Source of the DNA: Acetoanaerobium pronyense
GTDB taxonomy: Bacteria > Bacillota > Clostridia > Peptostreptococcales > Filifactoraceae
Direction of reading: 5' to 3'
DNA length: 64,000 bases
NCBI RefSeq assembly: GCF_017874355.1
Contig: NZ_JAGGLI010000006.1
Span: 42,850-106,849, forward strand
Shown here: positions 52,029 through 61,859 of the stretch, piece after piece
How the letters are laid out: every line of letters starts with the position of its first letter
How positions within the stretch are numbered: the first letter of the stretch is position 1
Program-made: the position numbers and the translations under genes
Notes under the pieces: model-generated
Databases searched by the model: none
What the model saw: only the letters and a program-made list of their open reading frames with translations
What the model was told of the DNA's origin: nothing

Positions 52029-52955
52029 TTACTTTAATTGATAATAATTATTTTTGATTTGTTCAATCATAGAAGATGAAGAATTTGTTAAAGTATCTAA
52101 CCAAATTCCACTATCATATTTTTTGAACCATGTTATCTGCCTTTTGGCATATCTTCTGCTATCTCTTTTTATTAAATCTATAGCCTCTTCAAAAGAAATA
52201 TTTCCATCTAAATAATCAATAAGCTGTCTGTAACCGATTCCTTTCATTGATTGCATATCAGTAGTATAGCCTCTTGACTTAAGTAGCAGAACCTCATCTA
52301 GTAAACCATTTTCCAGCATTAAGTCAACCCTTTGGTTAATTCTATTATATAGGATTTCTCTATCTAATGATAGGATATATATATCAAAGTTCCATTTTCC
52401 TTTATTTTTGTCTAAATTTGAATAAGGATTAAATAAACGCTCCTCGTGAGAAACTTCTAAGGCTCTAATTATTCTTTTTATATTGTTTGGATGAATTTTT
52501 TCTGCTGCAATTGGATTCTTTTCAAGAAGAAGTGAATAAAGAACATCTTTTCCCTTAGTCTCTAAAATTTCATTAAGTTCTTCTCTATACTTTGTGTTGG
52601 GACTTGCATCGTTAAACCTCATGTCAAATAAAATAGAATCAAAATATAGACCGGTTCCTCCAGCTATAATAGGAACTTTATTTCTTGAAAAAATATCATC
52701 TATAGAGGTTTCAGCTAATGACTTATAATCCGAAACACTAAATGATTTGTCTGGTTCTACTATATCAATTAAATGATGAGGAATACCTTGCATTTCTTCT
52801 TTAGTAACTTTTGCAGTCCCTATATTCATATCTTTATATATCTGCATAGAATCAGCAGATACTATTTCTCCACCTAACTCTTGTGCAAGTGCCACAGAAA
52901 GACTGGTTTTTCCTACCGAAGTCGGTCCGGCTATAATTATTCCTTTTCTGCTCAT
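52029..52955 (-). CDS. miaA: tRNA dimethylallyltransferase
   Basis: Adds a dimethylallyl group to A37 of tRNAs reading codons that begin with U; MiaB in the same cluster then thiomethylates it. 308 residues. P-loop GPTSVGKTSLSVALA (about 9-23), catalytic Asp in VSADSMQIYKDMNIGTAK, HHLIDIVEPDKSFSV, GGTGLYF, and C-terminal SMKGIGYRQLIDYLDG and RRYAKRQITWFKK. GAAAGG is eight bases from the ATG. It lies 15 bases after mutL, the common clostridial order. Confidence 0.96.
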   Translation of the reverse strand: MSRKGIIIAGPTSVGKTSLSVALAQELGGEIVSADSMQIYKDMNIGTAKVTKEEMQGIPHHLIDIVEPDKSFSVSDYKSLAETSIDDIFSRNKVPIIAGGTGLYFDSILFDMRFNDASPNTKYREELNEILETKGKDVLYSLLLEKNPIAAEKIHPNNIKRIIRALEVSHEERLFNPYSNLDKNKGKWNFDIYILSLDREILYNRINQRVDLMLENGLLDEVLLLKSRGYTTDMQSMKGIGYRQLIDYLDGNISFEEAIDLIKRDSRRYAKRQITWFKKYDSGIWLDTLTNSSSSMIEQIKNNYYQLK

Positions 52956-52970
52956 AATTCAATACCTTTC

Positions 52971-54827
52971 TTAAATTATTCTCTTAAACATTTTTTCTAT
53001 TTCATACTTGGTTAATTTCACAACTATAGGTCTTCCGTGTGGGCATGCGAATTTGTTTTTACATTCGTTTAATTCATTTAAAAGATGATTTATTTCCACG
53101 AAATGAAGCTTATCATTTCCTTTAACCGCAGCTTTACAAGCTTTTGATGCTATCATATCCCTGATAAATTCCGTGCTTGAATCTATTGAGGAATACAAAT
53201 TCATTAATTCATATAAAAATACTTTGCTGCTTTGAGTATCTAATGTATTTGGAATCCCTCTTATTGCTATTAAGTTATGAGAAAAACGAGAGCCAGAAAA
53301 CCCATAAAACTCTATTTGAGTTAAAAAATCATCTACATACTCCTCAAAATCAGGTGAAAAATTTAATTCTAATGGAATAATAAGCTCCTGAACAAGAATT
53401 TCTTGATTTTCAAAGGAATTCATATACTTTTCGAATAAAACACGTTCATGGGCAGCATGCTGATCTATTAGATAAAGGCAGGACTGAAACTCAGCAAGAA
53501 TATAAGTATTAAAAACTCTGCCAATTATAATAAGATTTTTATAATCAATATTTTCTTTTGTGATTTCAGTTATTTCATCAACCACGTTTTCTTTAAAATC
53601 ATCTTCTTTTTCAATTTCATATTTTTTAGAAGGAAATGAAACAAAGGAATTATCTTCTTTGATTACTTCTATTTTTTCCTTAGGTTCATTATATAAAGAT
53701 TTCTCAATAGATAAATCAGGTTTAGGTTCATTTAAGGTGTCTTTAGAAGCAATAAACAAATCATTTAACTGAATTTCCTTGATTATCTCTTTTGGTCTCT
53801 CCTTATTTACAGGTTTTACTGAAGGAATCATAGTTATTTTTTTTAATTCATTTTTTACTATATAGAAAAGCTTATCGTATATATTAAGATTTTCATTAAA
53901 TTTAATTTCTAGTTTATTAGGATGAATATTCACATCAATCAAGCTAGGGTCTGCATTTATGTTTAGTGCAAACGCTGGATATCTTCCTGAAGGTATATAT
54001 TCCTTATAAGCCTTTTCAATTGCATTTGATAACATTTTGCTTTTAACTATTCTTTTATTAACATAAATATGTTGACTTTTACGACTTGGAAGCATCAAAG
54101 AATTAGTACCTAGTATTCCCTCTAAGCTTATATTTGAAGCAAGATTTTCGTTTACTGAAATTAGATTATTTTTGAAATCATTTCCATATATCATATAGAA
54201 TAAAGTTTCAAGAGATCCATTTCCATAACTTGAAAAAAGAACCTTGCTATTATTTATATATTTGAATTTTATATTTTGATGAATTATACCTAATTTTATA
54301 ATTGTATCAGTTATTTTTGCAGATTCTGCCTGATTTGATTTCAAAAAATTCCTTCTAGCAGGGGTATTGAATAAGAGATCTTCTACTATTATAGTGGTTC
54401 CGTCTTTAGCTCCTATGCTGTAGTTTTCGATGACTTGTCCTGCTGATATTTGAAGATATGTTCCATTAATAGAACTGGCCACCTTAGTTGTTATAGATAT
54501 ATTTGAAACAGAAGCTATACTCGCTAGAGCTTCTCCTCTAAAGCCATTGGTTCTTAAAGTATTAAAATCGGAAAATGTACTTAGTTTACTAGTAGTATGG
54601 CGCATAAAAGCCTTTTCGACTTGGCTTTGAGGTATTCCAAAGCCATCATCTGTAATTCTTATATAGTCTTTTCCTCCATTTTTTATCTCTATAACAATTG
54701 ATTTTGCATTTGCATCAATAGAGTTTTCTATAAGCTCTTTTACTACAGAAGCAGGACTTTCTACCACTTCTCCTGCTGCAATTAAATTTATGGTTTTTTC
54801 ATCCAGTTCTCTTATTATATGGTTCAC
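52971..54827 (-). CDS. mutL: DNA mismatch repair protein MutL
   Basis: Mismatch-repair mediator and nicking endonuclease. 618 residues. GHKL ATPase domain (about 1-330) with ELIENSIDANA, DDGFGIP, TNGFRGEALASI; a variable acidic linker; and a C-terminal dimerisation domain containing the endonuclease motif DQHAAHERVLFE, ACKAAVKG and CPHGRP, as expected in bacteria without MutH. Start GTG 54827 gives the conserved IIRELDEKTINLIAAGEVVESPASVV start; the ribosome binding site is weak, so coupling to mutS, eight bases upstream, is likely. An ATG nearby opens only a short out-of-frame peptide. Confidence 0.96.
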   Translation of the reverse strand: MNHIIRELDEKTINLIAAGEVVESPASVVKELIENSIDANAKSIVIEIKNGGKDYIRITDDGFGIPQSQVEKAFMRHTTSKLSTFSDFNTLRTNGFRGEALASIASVSNISITTKVASSINGTYLQISAGQVIENYSIGAKDGTTIIVEDLLFNTPARRNFLKSNQAESAKITDTIIKLGIIHQNIKFKYINNSKVLFSSYGNGSLETLFYMIYGNDFKNNLISVNENLASNISLEGILGTNSLMLPSRKSQHIYVNKRIVKSKMLSNAIEKAYKEYIPSGRYPAFALNINADPSLIDVNIHPNKLEIKFNENLNIYDKLFYIVKNELKKITMIPSVKPVNKERPKEIIKEIQLNDLFIASKDTLNEPKPDLSIEKSLYNEPKEKIEVIKEDNSFVSFPSKKYEIEKEDDFKENVVDEITEITKENIDYKNLIIIGRVFNTYILAEFQSCLYLIDQHAAHERVLFEKYMNSFENQEILVQELIIPLELNFSPDFEEYVDDFLTQIEFYGFSGSRFSHNLIAIRGIPNTLDTQSSKVFLYELMNLYSSIDSSTEFIRDMIASKACKAAVKGNDKLHFVEINHLLNELNECKNKFACPHGRPIVVKLTKYEIEKMFKRII

Positions 54828-54834
54828 TTTTTCA

Positions 54835-57411
54835 TCATCCCAACTTTTTCTTTAAATCATTTAAGATAACAAGGGCTTCCATTGGAGTTGTATTATTTAA
54901 ATCTACTTTTTTTAAGTTTTCAATTATATCTATATTATATATGTCTGCAAAGGATATTTGCTCTTTTATTGGTGAAGGAGCAGGAGTAGATTTTGAGTCT
55001 ATAGAATTAATTGAATATTTATTTTCTAATTTCGAAAGAAGTATATTAGCGTTACTAATTACATCTTTTGGAAGGTCAGCAAGCTCGGCTACATGGATTC
55101 CATAGCTTTTATCTGCCTTACCTTTAATGATTTTTCTTAAAAATCTTATTTCTGATCCTGTATCGTCTACTGCCATTGAATAGTTAGTTATGTTTTTATG
55201 ATCTTCCTCCAAAACAGTAAGCTCGTGGTAATGAGTTGAAAACAGGGTTTTAGGAGATAATTCTTTAGAGATATATTCTATGATTGACCAGGCTATACTC
55301 ATACCATCATAAGTACTTGTTCCTCTTCCTATTTCATCCAAAATCAATAAACTATTTGATGTAGCATATTTTAATATATGAGAAACCTCTGTCATTTCAA
55401 CCATAAAAGTACTTTGACCCTGAGACAAGTCATCACTTGCCCCCACCCTTGTAAAAATTCTATCTACTACACATATATCAGATTTTTCTGCAGGAACAAA
55501 ACTTCCGATATGAGCCATGAGTACAATTAGTGCAACCTGCCTCATATATGTAGATTTTCCTGCCATATTAGGCCCAGTTATGATTTGAATATCACTTTTT
55601 TCTATAATCGTGTTATTGGGGATAAAATGCTCTTGAGGAATCATTTTCTCAACAATTGGATGTCTTCCATTAATTATTTCTATTTTTCCAGATTCATTTA
55701 ATTTAGGTCTTGTGTAGTTGTTATCGTGAGCAACCTTTGCAAGTGAACAGTAACAATCAATTTCACCAAGGATGCTAGCGGAAAAAAGTATTTCCTTTGT
55801 TTTTAAGTTTAGCTGGCTGAGTATAGATTGATATATTTCTTTTTCAAGTTTCTCCTCTTTATCTTTTGCAGTTATTATCTTTTCTTCTATAGATTTTAGC
55901 TCTTCATTAATATAGCGTTCACTTGTAGTAAGGGTTTGTTTTCGTATATAGCCCTCTGGCAACTGAAAATTTTTGAGATTTCCCCGGGTTATTTCTATGA
56001 AATACCCAAATACCTTGTTATAACCTATTTTTAAATTTTTAATCCCAGTATTTTCTCTTTCTTTAATTTCAATATTTTTTAATATATCTGAAGTATGATT
56101 TATTAATTTTCTAAGTTCCATTAGATTTTCGTTAAAGGTTGATTTTACTAAGTATTTATTTTTAGAAAATTCATCACCCTCTTCAAGGGAATTATCTAAA
56201 AGATCAAATATATCATCTAAAGTAGAGAGCTTTTTTCCAATATTTTTTATAGCTTCTTTGGATGATCCTAATAAAATTTCTTTAATTTCAGGAAGTGTTT
56301 TTAAAGATTTTTTTAGTTTTATAATGTCCATATGCTTTATATTGTTGTAAGAAAGCTTATTGGATATTCTTTCTAAATCATATATATTTTTAAATGATTC
56401 AGTTAATGAATTCAAAATATCCACTTCTTCATAAAATGAGTTTACTTTGTGGAGTCTTGCCTCTATAGAATTTTTATTTACTAAAGGGTTATCGACCCAT
56501 TTTTTTAGAAGACGCCCTCCCATAGGAGTTTTAGTTTTATCTAAAATCCAAAGAAGAGAGCCTTTTTTTTGGGAAGTCCTATTTGCCTCAGATAGTTCAA
56601 GGTTTTTGGATGTGAAATTATCCAAAAACATAAATTCTTCTTTATCTGACTTCTCCATAAAATGACTTAGAGTTTTTTGGGTATCTAAAATATAATCTAG
56701 TACTATCAAAGTAGAAGGATTAGAACTACTTATATTTTTTGATATATCTTTATTCATATAAAGATTTTCATCAAATTCTCTTATATTTAAAATAATATTA
56801 TTTTCCTTTATATAATTTAGTATGAGAATATTATTTTTATAGATATCATTTGTTAGAATATATTTTGTATGGGAGTCTAAAACAAGCTCTGATGGGCGAA
56901 TTTTTAGGAAAAAATCTGCAAAATTATCAATATCTATTGAATTCTCATTGATTTCTCCTGTAGAAATGTCCACGTAAGCAACATGGAAAGTCAGCAATTC
57001 ATCAACTCGCTTTGAGGCTAAAACTCCAAATATATAGTTATTTTTTTCTTTATCAACAAGTCTTTCATCCATAACTGTACCTGGGGTTAAAATTTTTACA
57101 ACTTCCCTTTTGACTATTCCCTTAGCCGTAGAGGGATCTTCTACCTGTTCGCATATAGCTACCTTTTTCCCAGAAGCTATGAGCTTATTTATATAATTTT
57201 CTGCACTATGAAAAGGAACTCCGCACATTGGAGCCCTTTCTTTTAGCCCACAGGATTTTCCGGTTAGAGTTATATCTAGTATTTGAGATGCCTCTATAGC
57301 ATCATCAAAAAACATTTCATAAAAATCACCTAATCTAAAAAATAAAATAGCATCATTATGATTTTTTTTAATATCTAAGTATTGCTGCATCATAGGAGTT
57401 AGCTTTTCCAT
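54835..57411 (-). CDS. mutS: DNA mismatch repair protein MutS
   Basis: Recognises mismatches and recruits MutL. 858 residues. Mismatch-reading domain with the wedge Phe and Glu in FFRLGDFYEMFFDD (about 25-38), connector and lever domains, clamp, and ABC-type ATPase with Walker A GPNMAGKSTYMRQ and Walker B LLILDEIGRGTSTYDGMSIAW. The start is ATG 57411, five bases after GGAGG; the upstream TTG overlaps that site. Follows miaB, with a hairpin between, and leads into mutL with eight bases between. Confidence 0.97.
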   Translation of the reverse strand: MEKLTPMMQQYLDIKKNHNDAILFFRLGDFYEMFFDDAIEASQILDITLTGKSCGLKERAPMCGVPFHSAENYINKLIASGKKVAICEQVEDPSTAKGIVKREVVKILTPGTVMDERLVDKEKNNYIFGVLASKRVDELLTFHVAYVDISTGEINENSIDIDNFADFFLKIRPSELVLDSHTKYILTNDIYKNNILILNYIKENNIILNIREFDENLYMNKDISKNISSSNPSTLIVLDYILDTQKTLSHFMEKSDKEEFMFLDNFTSKNLELSEANRTSQKKGSLLWILDKTKTPMGGRLLKKWVDNPLVNKNSIEARLHKVNSFYEEVDILNSLTESFKNIYDLERISNKLSYNNIKHMDIIKLKKSLKTLPEIKEILLGSSKEAIKNIGKKLSTLDDIFDLLDNSLEEGDEFSKNKYLVKSTFNENLMELRKLINHTSDILKNIEIKERENTGIKNLKIGYNKVFGYFIEITRGNLKNFQLPEGYIRKQTLTTSERYINEELKSIEEKIITAKDKEEKLEKEIYQSILSQLNLKTKEILFSASILGEIDCYCSLAKVAHDNNYTRPKLNESGKIEIINGRHPIVEKMIPQEHFIPNNTIIEKSDIQIITGPNMAGKSTYMRQVALIVLMAHIGSFVPAEKSDICVVDRIFTRVGASDDLSQGQSTFMVEMTEVSHILKYATSNSLLILDEIGRGTSTYDGMSIAWSIIEYISKELSPKTLFSTHYHELTVLEEDHKNITNYSMAVDDTGSEIRFLRKIIKGKADKSYGIHVAELADLPKDVISNANILLSKLENKYSINSIDSKSTPAPSPIKEQISFADIYNIDIIENLKKVDLNNTTPMEALVILNDLKKKLG

Positions 57412-57449
57412 AAAACCCTCCAATATATTTTTATATAAATAGAGAAAGA

Positions 57450-57475
57450 AATAGTACTCTGCTTAGAGTACTATT
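57450..57475 (-). terminator. Hairpin at the miaB stop codon
   Basis: AATAGTACTCT (57450-57460) pairs with AGAGTACTATT (57465-57475) around GCTT. On the minus strand it is followed by TCTTTCTC, so it would be at most a weak attenuator between miaB and mutS, or an mRNA stabiliser. Confidence 0.5.
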
Positions 57476-58884
57476 CCATTGAGTGAGAATGATTTGGGAT
57501 CAGTTACTTTAATGTTTATTATATCACCAATCAAAGATTCATCACCTTTAAAATTTACTAATTTATTTTGACGTGTTCGTCCTGTTAAAATATTTGGGTC
57601 TTTTTTACTCTTACCTTCTACTAAGACTTCCACTACTTTATCTTTATACGAAGCATTTATTTCCCTTGCAATTTCATTTGTTTTTTCTAACAATCTATGG
57701 AATCTCTCTTTTTTTACTGACTCTTCTATATGATTTTCCATATTTTCAGCAACAGTACCTTTTCTTACGGAATAAATAAACATAAATGCAGAGTCATACC
57801 TTACTTCATTAATTAAATCTAAAGTATCTAGGAAATCCTCTTCTGATTCTCCTGGAAAACCTACCATTATATCAGTAGTTAAAGCTACATCTTTTATTTT
57901 AGATTTTATTTTTTTGATAAGACTTAAGTAATCTTCCTTTGTATAATTTCTGTTCATAGCCTTTAAGACTCTGGTACTTCCAGCTTGTACGGGCAGGTGT
58001 ATACTTTCACAAACCTTAGGAAGATTAGCTATAGCATCAATTACATCATCTGAAATATCTTTTGGATGGGAAGTCATAAATCTGATTCTCTTTATTCCAT
58101 CCACATCATTCAAAGTTTTTAAAAGGTCTGCAAAGGTATAGCTTTGTTCAAATGTATTTCCATAGGAGTTTACATTTTGACCAAGCAGTGTGATCTCTTT
58201 TACTCCGTCTTTAACTAAGCTTTCTACTTCCGTTACTATATCCTTAGGTTCACGACTTCGTTCCCTTCCTCTAGTATAAGGAACTATACAGTAGGAACAA
58301 AAATTGTTGCATCCATACATTATATTAACGAATGATTTAACTTCCTTTTTTCTATAAGTTGGAAGACCTTCAACTATTCTTCCGTCTATATCCCATACAT
58401 CGATTAATGTACCTTGATTACTTGATAAAAAGTTTGTAAGTAGCTCTGGAAACTTATATAGGTTGTGAGTTCCAAATACTAAACTAACATGAGGGTACTT
58501 CTTTTTGATTTCATCTACTATATGGGATTGTTGCATCATGCATCCACAAACGGCTATGACAAGATGTTCTTTAATTTTTTTTATTTTTTTAAGATGACTT
58601 AGATTTCCATAAACTTTTAACTCTGCATTTTCTCTAACTGCACATGTATTGTAGATTATGATATCTGCATCCTCTTCATTTTCTCCTGGAGTAAGTCCCA
58701 TAAGATCAAACATACCTGTTAGATTTTCAGAGTCATGCTCATTCATTTGGCATCCCCATGTGACTATATAATATTTTTTATATTTTGTTTCATCCTCGCT
58801 TAACAGTGTTCTCAGTTCATTTATAAACTGTTGCTGTCTTAAGATTTCTTCGTGTTTTACTTTTATACTCTTTCGTTCGCTCAC
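57463..58884 (-). CDS. miaB: tRNA-2-methylthio-N6-dimethylallyladenosine synthase
   Basis: Radical SAM methylthiotransferase completing ms2i6A37 on tRNA after MiaA. 473 residues. N-terminal UPF0004 domain with three cluster Cys (TWGCQMNEHDSE, NTCAVRENAE, AVCGCMMQ), radical SAM motif YGCNNFCSYCIVPYTRGRERSR (CxxxCxxC, about 193-200), and a C-terminal TRAM domain (about 405-470, DKVVEVLVEGKSKK to the end). The start follows the Usp gene by one base. miaA lies in the same run, so both steps of the modification are co-located with mutSL. Confidence 0.96.
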   Translation of the reverse strand: MSERKSIKVKHEEILRQQQFINELRTLLSEDETKYKKYYIVTWGCQMNEHDSENLTGMFDLMGLTPGENEEDADIIIYNTCAVRENAELKVYGNLSHLKKIKKIKEHLVIAVCGCMMQQSHIVDEIKKKYPHVSLVFGTHNLYKFPELLTNFLSSNQGTLIDVWDIDGRIVEGLPTYRKKEVKSFVNIMYGCNNFCSYCIVPYTRGRERSREPKDIVTEVESLVKDGVKEITLLGQNVNSYGNTFEQSYTFADLLKTLNDVDGIKRIRFMTSHPKDISDDVIDAIANLPKVCESIHLPVQAGSTRVLKAMNRNYTKEDYLSLIKKIKSKIKDVALTTDIMVGFPGESEEDFLDTLDLINEVRYDSAFMFIYSVRKGTVAENMENHIEESVKKERFHRLLEKTNEIAREINASYKDKVVEVLVEGKSKKDPNILTGRTRQNKLVNFKGDESLIGDIINIKVTDPKSFSLNGIVL

Positions 58885-58885
58885 C

Positions 58886-59290
58886 CTAAGCCTCCTGATT
58901 AATATTCTTTAGAGGGACTACTTTAATTTTTGTATTTGTATACAAAAAATCGTTCTTTAATTTAAAGATAACGCTATCCTTTTCATCTTGCTGTCTGGTT
59001 TCTCCCATTACAACATAATCAATCTGATTATCTACAGCAAATTTTACTAAAGTCTCTCTTATATTATTTGATTTTAAAACTGTAACACTTGCGCCATAGC
59101 CCTTGGATTTGTCAAACAGATATTCTAAAGCTTCAGCGGCTTTATTGTCTTCTAGGACCTTCAAATCCTTAGTTGCTACGTGTATTACAAAAATTTCACT
59201 ATCTTCATTATTTACTATATTCAAACCTTCTTTTATTAGTCTCTCACATGTTTTTTGTTCAGTCACGCAGACCATAACCTTTTGAGTCAT
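58886..59290 (-). CDS. Universal stress protein (UspA) family protein
   Basis: 134 residues. UspA/adenine-nucleotide-alpha-hydrolase-like fold: beta strand KVMVCVTEQKTCERLIKEG, strand EIFVIHVATKD, YLFDKSKGYGASVTVL, then NIRETLVKFAVDNQIDYVVMGETR near the C-terminus; the ATP-binding G-x2-G-x9-GS loop is replaced by GETRQQDEKDSVIF, so nucleotide binding is doubtful. First gene of the run into miaB; AAGGAG precedes the ATG, and the 210-base leader region carries a hairpin. Function in this cluster is unknown. Confidence 0.8.
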   Translation of the reverse strand: MTQKVMVCVTEQKTCERLIKEGLNIVNNEDSEIFVIHVATKDLKVLEDNKAAEALEYLFDKSKGYGASVTVLKSNNIRETLVKFAVDNQIDYVVMGETRQQDEKDSVIFKLKNDFLYTNTKIKVVPLKNINQEA

Positions 59291-59342
59291 TATTTTACTC
59301 CTTCCGAAGCAACCTTTATATAATTATTCTTTGCATAGTAAG

Positions 59343-59371
59343 AAGGATTAAATCAAATATCATTAATCCTT
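59343..59371 (-). repeat. Inverted repeat in the leader of the Usp-miaB operon
   Basis: AAGGATTAA (59343-59351) and TTAATCCTT (59363-59371) separated by 11 bases, about 55 bases before the Usp start. No T tract on either side, so an operator or leader hairpin is more likely than a terminator. Confidence 0.5.
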
Positions 59372-59500
59372 AGAAATATTAAGTCTATTTTTAGTTTTGA
59401 TTTCAATTGACAACATCTATTATTCAATGTAAGTATATCATAAAAGTGAGTTATTATCTATGAATAGTACTGCAATTTATATGCAAGACGCAAAATATAA

Positions 59501-60676
59501 CTAACCCACTATCTCAATTTCTTTCACTTCTATAGCCTTTTTTATTAAGGCTTCTTTATCTAACAACTCTTCGGCCTTTAAAATCTTCTCTAGTCTTGGT
59601 TTCGTGGCAGGCCTTTTTGGTAAAAAGACTGTACAACAGTCTTCTTCAGGGATAATTGATGTTTCAAAGGTATCAATTTCTTTTGCAAGCTTTATTATAT
59701 CTTCCTTATCATATGCAATTAAAGGTCTTAAAACCGGAAGAGTCTCAACTGCATTATTTGTTGCAAGAAGTCCTTCAGCAGTTTGAGATGCTACTTGACC
59801 GATACTTTCCCCAGTAACTAAGGAGTTACATTCTTCTTCTAATGCAATTCTTTCAGCTATTGACATCATAAATCTTCTTGATAAAATAGTCATAAGCTCT
59901 TCAGGACATTTTTCAGAAATCTCTTTTTGTATTTCCAGTAGATTCACCATATGAATACGAATTTTGCCTGTATGTCTTGAAAGAATCTTTGCTAAATCCA
60001 TCACCTTCTCTTTTGACTTATCACTTGTAAAGGGAAAGCTATGAAAATGAACTGCTTCTAAATATAAGCCTCTTCTTGATATAAGATATGAAGCAACGGG
60101 GCTATCTATTCCACCTGAAAGAAGTACACATGCCTTTCCATTTGAGCCTAGAGGCATACCTCCAACCCCTTTTATCTTCTCAAAATATATAATGTTTTCA
60201 TTTTTTTTAAGTTCAGCAACCATGTTTATCTGAGGGTTAACTACTTCAACTGAAACCCTATCCTTAAATTCATTTAAAATATATCCTCCGATATCTTGAT
60301 TCATTTCAGGTGATTTCATTGGAAATGACTTGTCTTGTCGTTTAACTGTAATCTTAAAAGTAGTATTACTAGAGTTTACAAGAGATTCCTCCATCAAATT
60401 GCGTATTCCAGTTTTTAAGTTTTCATAGCCGGCATCTGTTTTAATAGCAGGACTTATGGATACTACTCCAAAAACATTCTTTGCCTTTTCAATCACATCT
60501 AGATGATTCTCTCCATTTAGATAAATATAGATTCTCCCATCACCTTTTGAAATCTTTAGATCCTTAAATTCATAAAGCCTGTATCTTAGATTTTTTATAA
60601 GTGAACTTTCAAAAACATGCCTATTCATACCTTTTATTGAAACTTCACCGTTTCTGATTATAAGTATTTCATACAT
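59501..60676 (-). CDS. thiI: tRNA uracil-4-sulfurtransferase ThiI
   Basis: Makes 4-thiouridine at tRNA position 8, with sulfur from the cysteine desulfurase encoded just upstream; may also serve thiazole synthesis. 391 residues, the form without the rhodanese tail that Gram-negatives have. NFLD/THUMP domain (about 1-165, ILIIRNGEVSIKGMN), PP-loop ATPase with LLSGGIDSPVASYL (about 184-197), VNLLEIQ, SLVTGESIGQVASQTA, and the C-terminal PEEDCCTVFLPKRPAT. Lies 12 bases after the desulfurase gene. Confidence 0.95.
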   Translation of the reverse strand: MYEILIIRNGEVSIKGMNRHVFESSLIKNLRYRLYEFKDLKISKGDGRIYIYLNGENHLDVIEKAKNVFGVVSISPAIKTDAGYENLKTGIRNLMEESLVNSSNTTFKITVKRQDKSFPMKSPEMNQDIGGYILNEFKDRVSVEVVNPQINMVAELKKNENIIYFEKIKGVGGMPLGSNGKACVLLSGGIDSPVASYLISRRGLYLEAVHFHSFPFTSDKSKEKVMDLAKILSRHTGKIRIHMVNLLEIQKEISEKCPEELMTILSRRFMMSIAERIALEEECNSLVTGESIGQVASQTAEGLLATNNAVETLPVLRPLIAYDKEDIIKLAKEIDTFETSIIPEEDCCTVFLPKRPATKPRLEKILKAEELLDKEALIKKAIEVKEIEIVG

Positions 60677-60688
60677 ACTATCCCTCTT

Positions 60689-61846
60689 TTATGGTTTATA
60701 TTTTAATATTTTTCTCAATTGTGTTACATGTGATATCAGCTTTTCCACTGTATAGTCGATTTCTTCCTTCGTATTGAATGTTGAAAATGAAAATCGAATA
60801 GCCCCTTCCTTTTCAACGTTGTTTAGCTTTATTTTCTCAAGTACCCTAGAACCCTTCTTTTTTGAAGAACAAGCAGAACCTGTTGAAACATAAATCCCAT
60901 CTTGTTCTAAAGAATGTAGAAGTATTTCTCCTTTTACCCCTAAAAATGAAATATTTAAAATATGGCTACTGCTATTTTTAGGAGTATTTATTTTTATATT
61001 ATCAATACTTTTTTCTAGTTGGTTTCTAAAATAAGTCTTAAGATTTTCAATTATATCATAATTTTTATTTATTGAATCCTTTTGTAGTTCTACTGCTTTA
61101 GCAAAACCATTAATAGAGGTTGTATTTTCTGTCCCTGATCTTAAATTTAATTCTTGGCCTCCGCCTGTAAATAATGGAGCAATAGATAAAGAGTCTCTAA
61201 TATAAAGTGCTCCAGCTCCCTTTGGACCATGAATTTTATGGGAGCTTACACTCAATAAATCAATATTTAAAGCTTTAGGATTTAGCTCTAACTTTAAAAA
61301 GGATTGTACAGCATCTACATGGAAGCTTATTTTATTACTTTTTTTCTTTATAAGCTCTCCAATTTCTTTGATAGGATTAATCGTTCCTAGTTCATTATTG
61401 ACATGCATTATAGATACTAGTATCGTGTCTTCTCTAAGCTCTTTTTCTACCTTTTCCACTGAAATATATCCATCTTCATCTGGTGATACAAAGGATACTT
61501 CAAAGCCGTGTTTATCTTTAAGCTCCATAAAAATAGTATATATAGAGTCATGCTCTATGCTAGATGTAACTATATGTTTTCCTTTACTATTTCGAGAATT
61601 TAATAATCCTTTAATGGCCAGATTATTTGACTCGGTTCCACCTGAAGTGAAAATTATTTCCTTAGGAGAACAATGAAGAGCCTCAGAAAGTATAAGTCTG
61701 GATTTTTTTAAAAGCTTTTCTGCTTGAATTCCAAGCCTATGTATAGACGATGGATTACCATAGTTTGTAGATAAATCTGATACTATAAAATCTATTACTT
61801 CTTTATATGGTTTTGTTGTAGCACTATTGTCAAAATATATTTCCAA
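60689..61846 (-). CDS. Cysteine desulfurase (IscS/NifS family)
   Basis: PLP enzyme that takes sulfur from cysteine as a persulfide. 385 residues. EIYFDNSATTKPYKEV start, THR/GGTESNN (IIFTSGGTESNNLAIKGL), PLP Lys in VSSHKIHGPKGAGALY (about 203), and catalytic Cys in STGSACSSKKKGS (about 324). Located between a LUD-domain gene and thiI, so its sulfur most likely goes to ThiI for tRNA thiolation; in Bacillus the equivalent is NifZ/YrvO-type. Fe-S cluster supply is an alternative. The start has GGAGG upstream. Confidence 0.93.
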   Translation of the reverse strand: MEIYFDNSATTKPYKEVIDFIVSDLSTNYGNPSSIHRLGIQAEKLLKKSRLILSEALHCSPKEIIFTSGGTESNNLAIKGLLNSRNSKGKHIVTSSIEHDSIYTIFMELKDKHGFEVSFVSPDEDGYISVEKVEKELREDTILVSIMHVNNELGTINPIKEIGELIKKKSNKISFHVDAVQSFLKLELNPKALNIDLLSVSSHKIHGPKGAGALYIRDSLSIAPLFTGGGQELNLRSGTENTTSINGFAKAVELQKDSINKNYDIIENLKTYFRNQLEKSIDNIKINTPKNSSSHILNISFLGVKGEILLHSLEQDGIYVSTGSACSSKKKGSRVLEKIKLNNVEKEGAIRFSFSTFNTKEEIDYTVEKLISHVTQLRKILKYKP

Positions 61847-61859
61847 TTTATCCTCCTAT

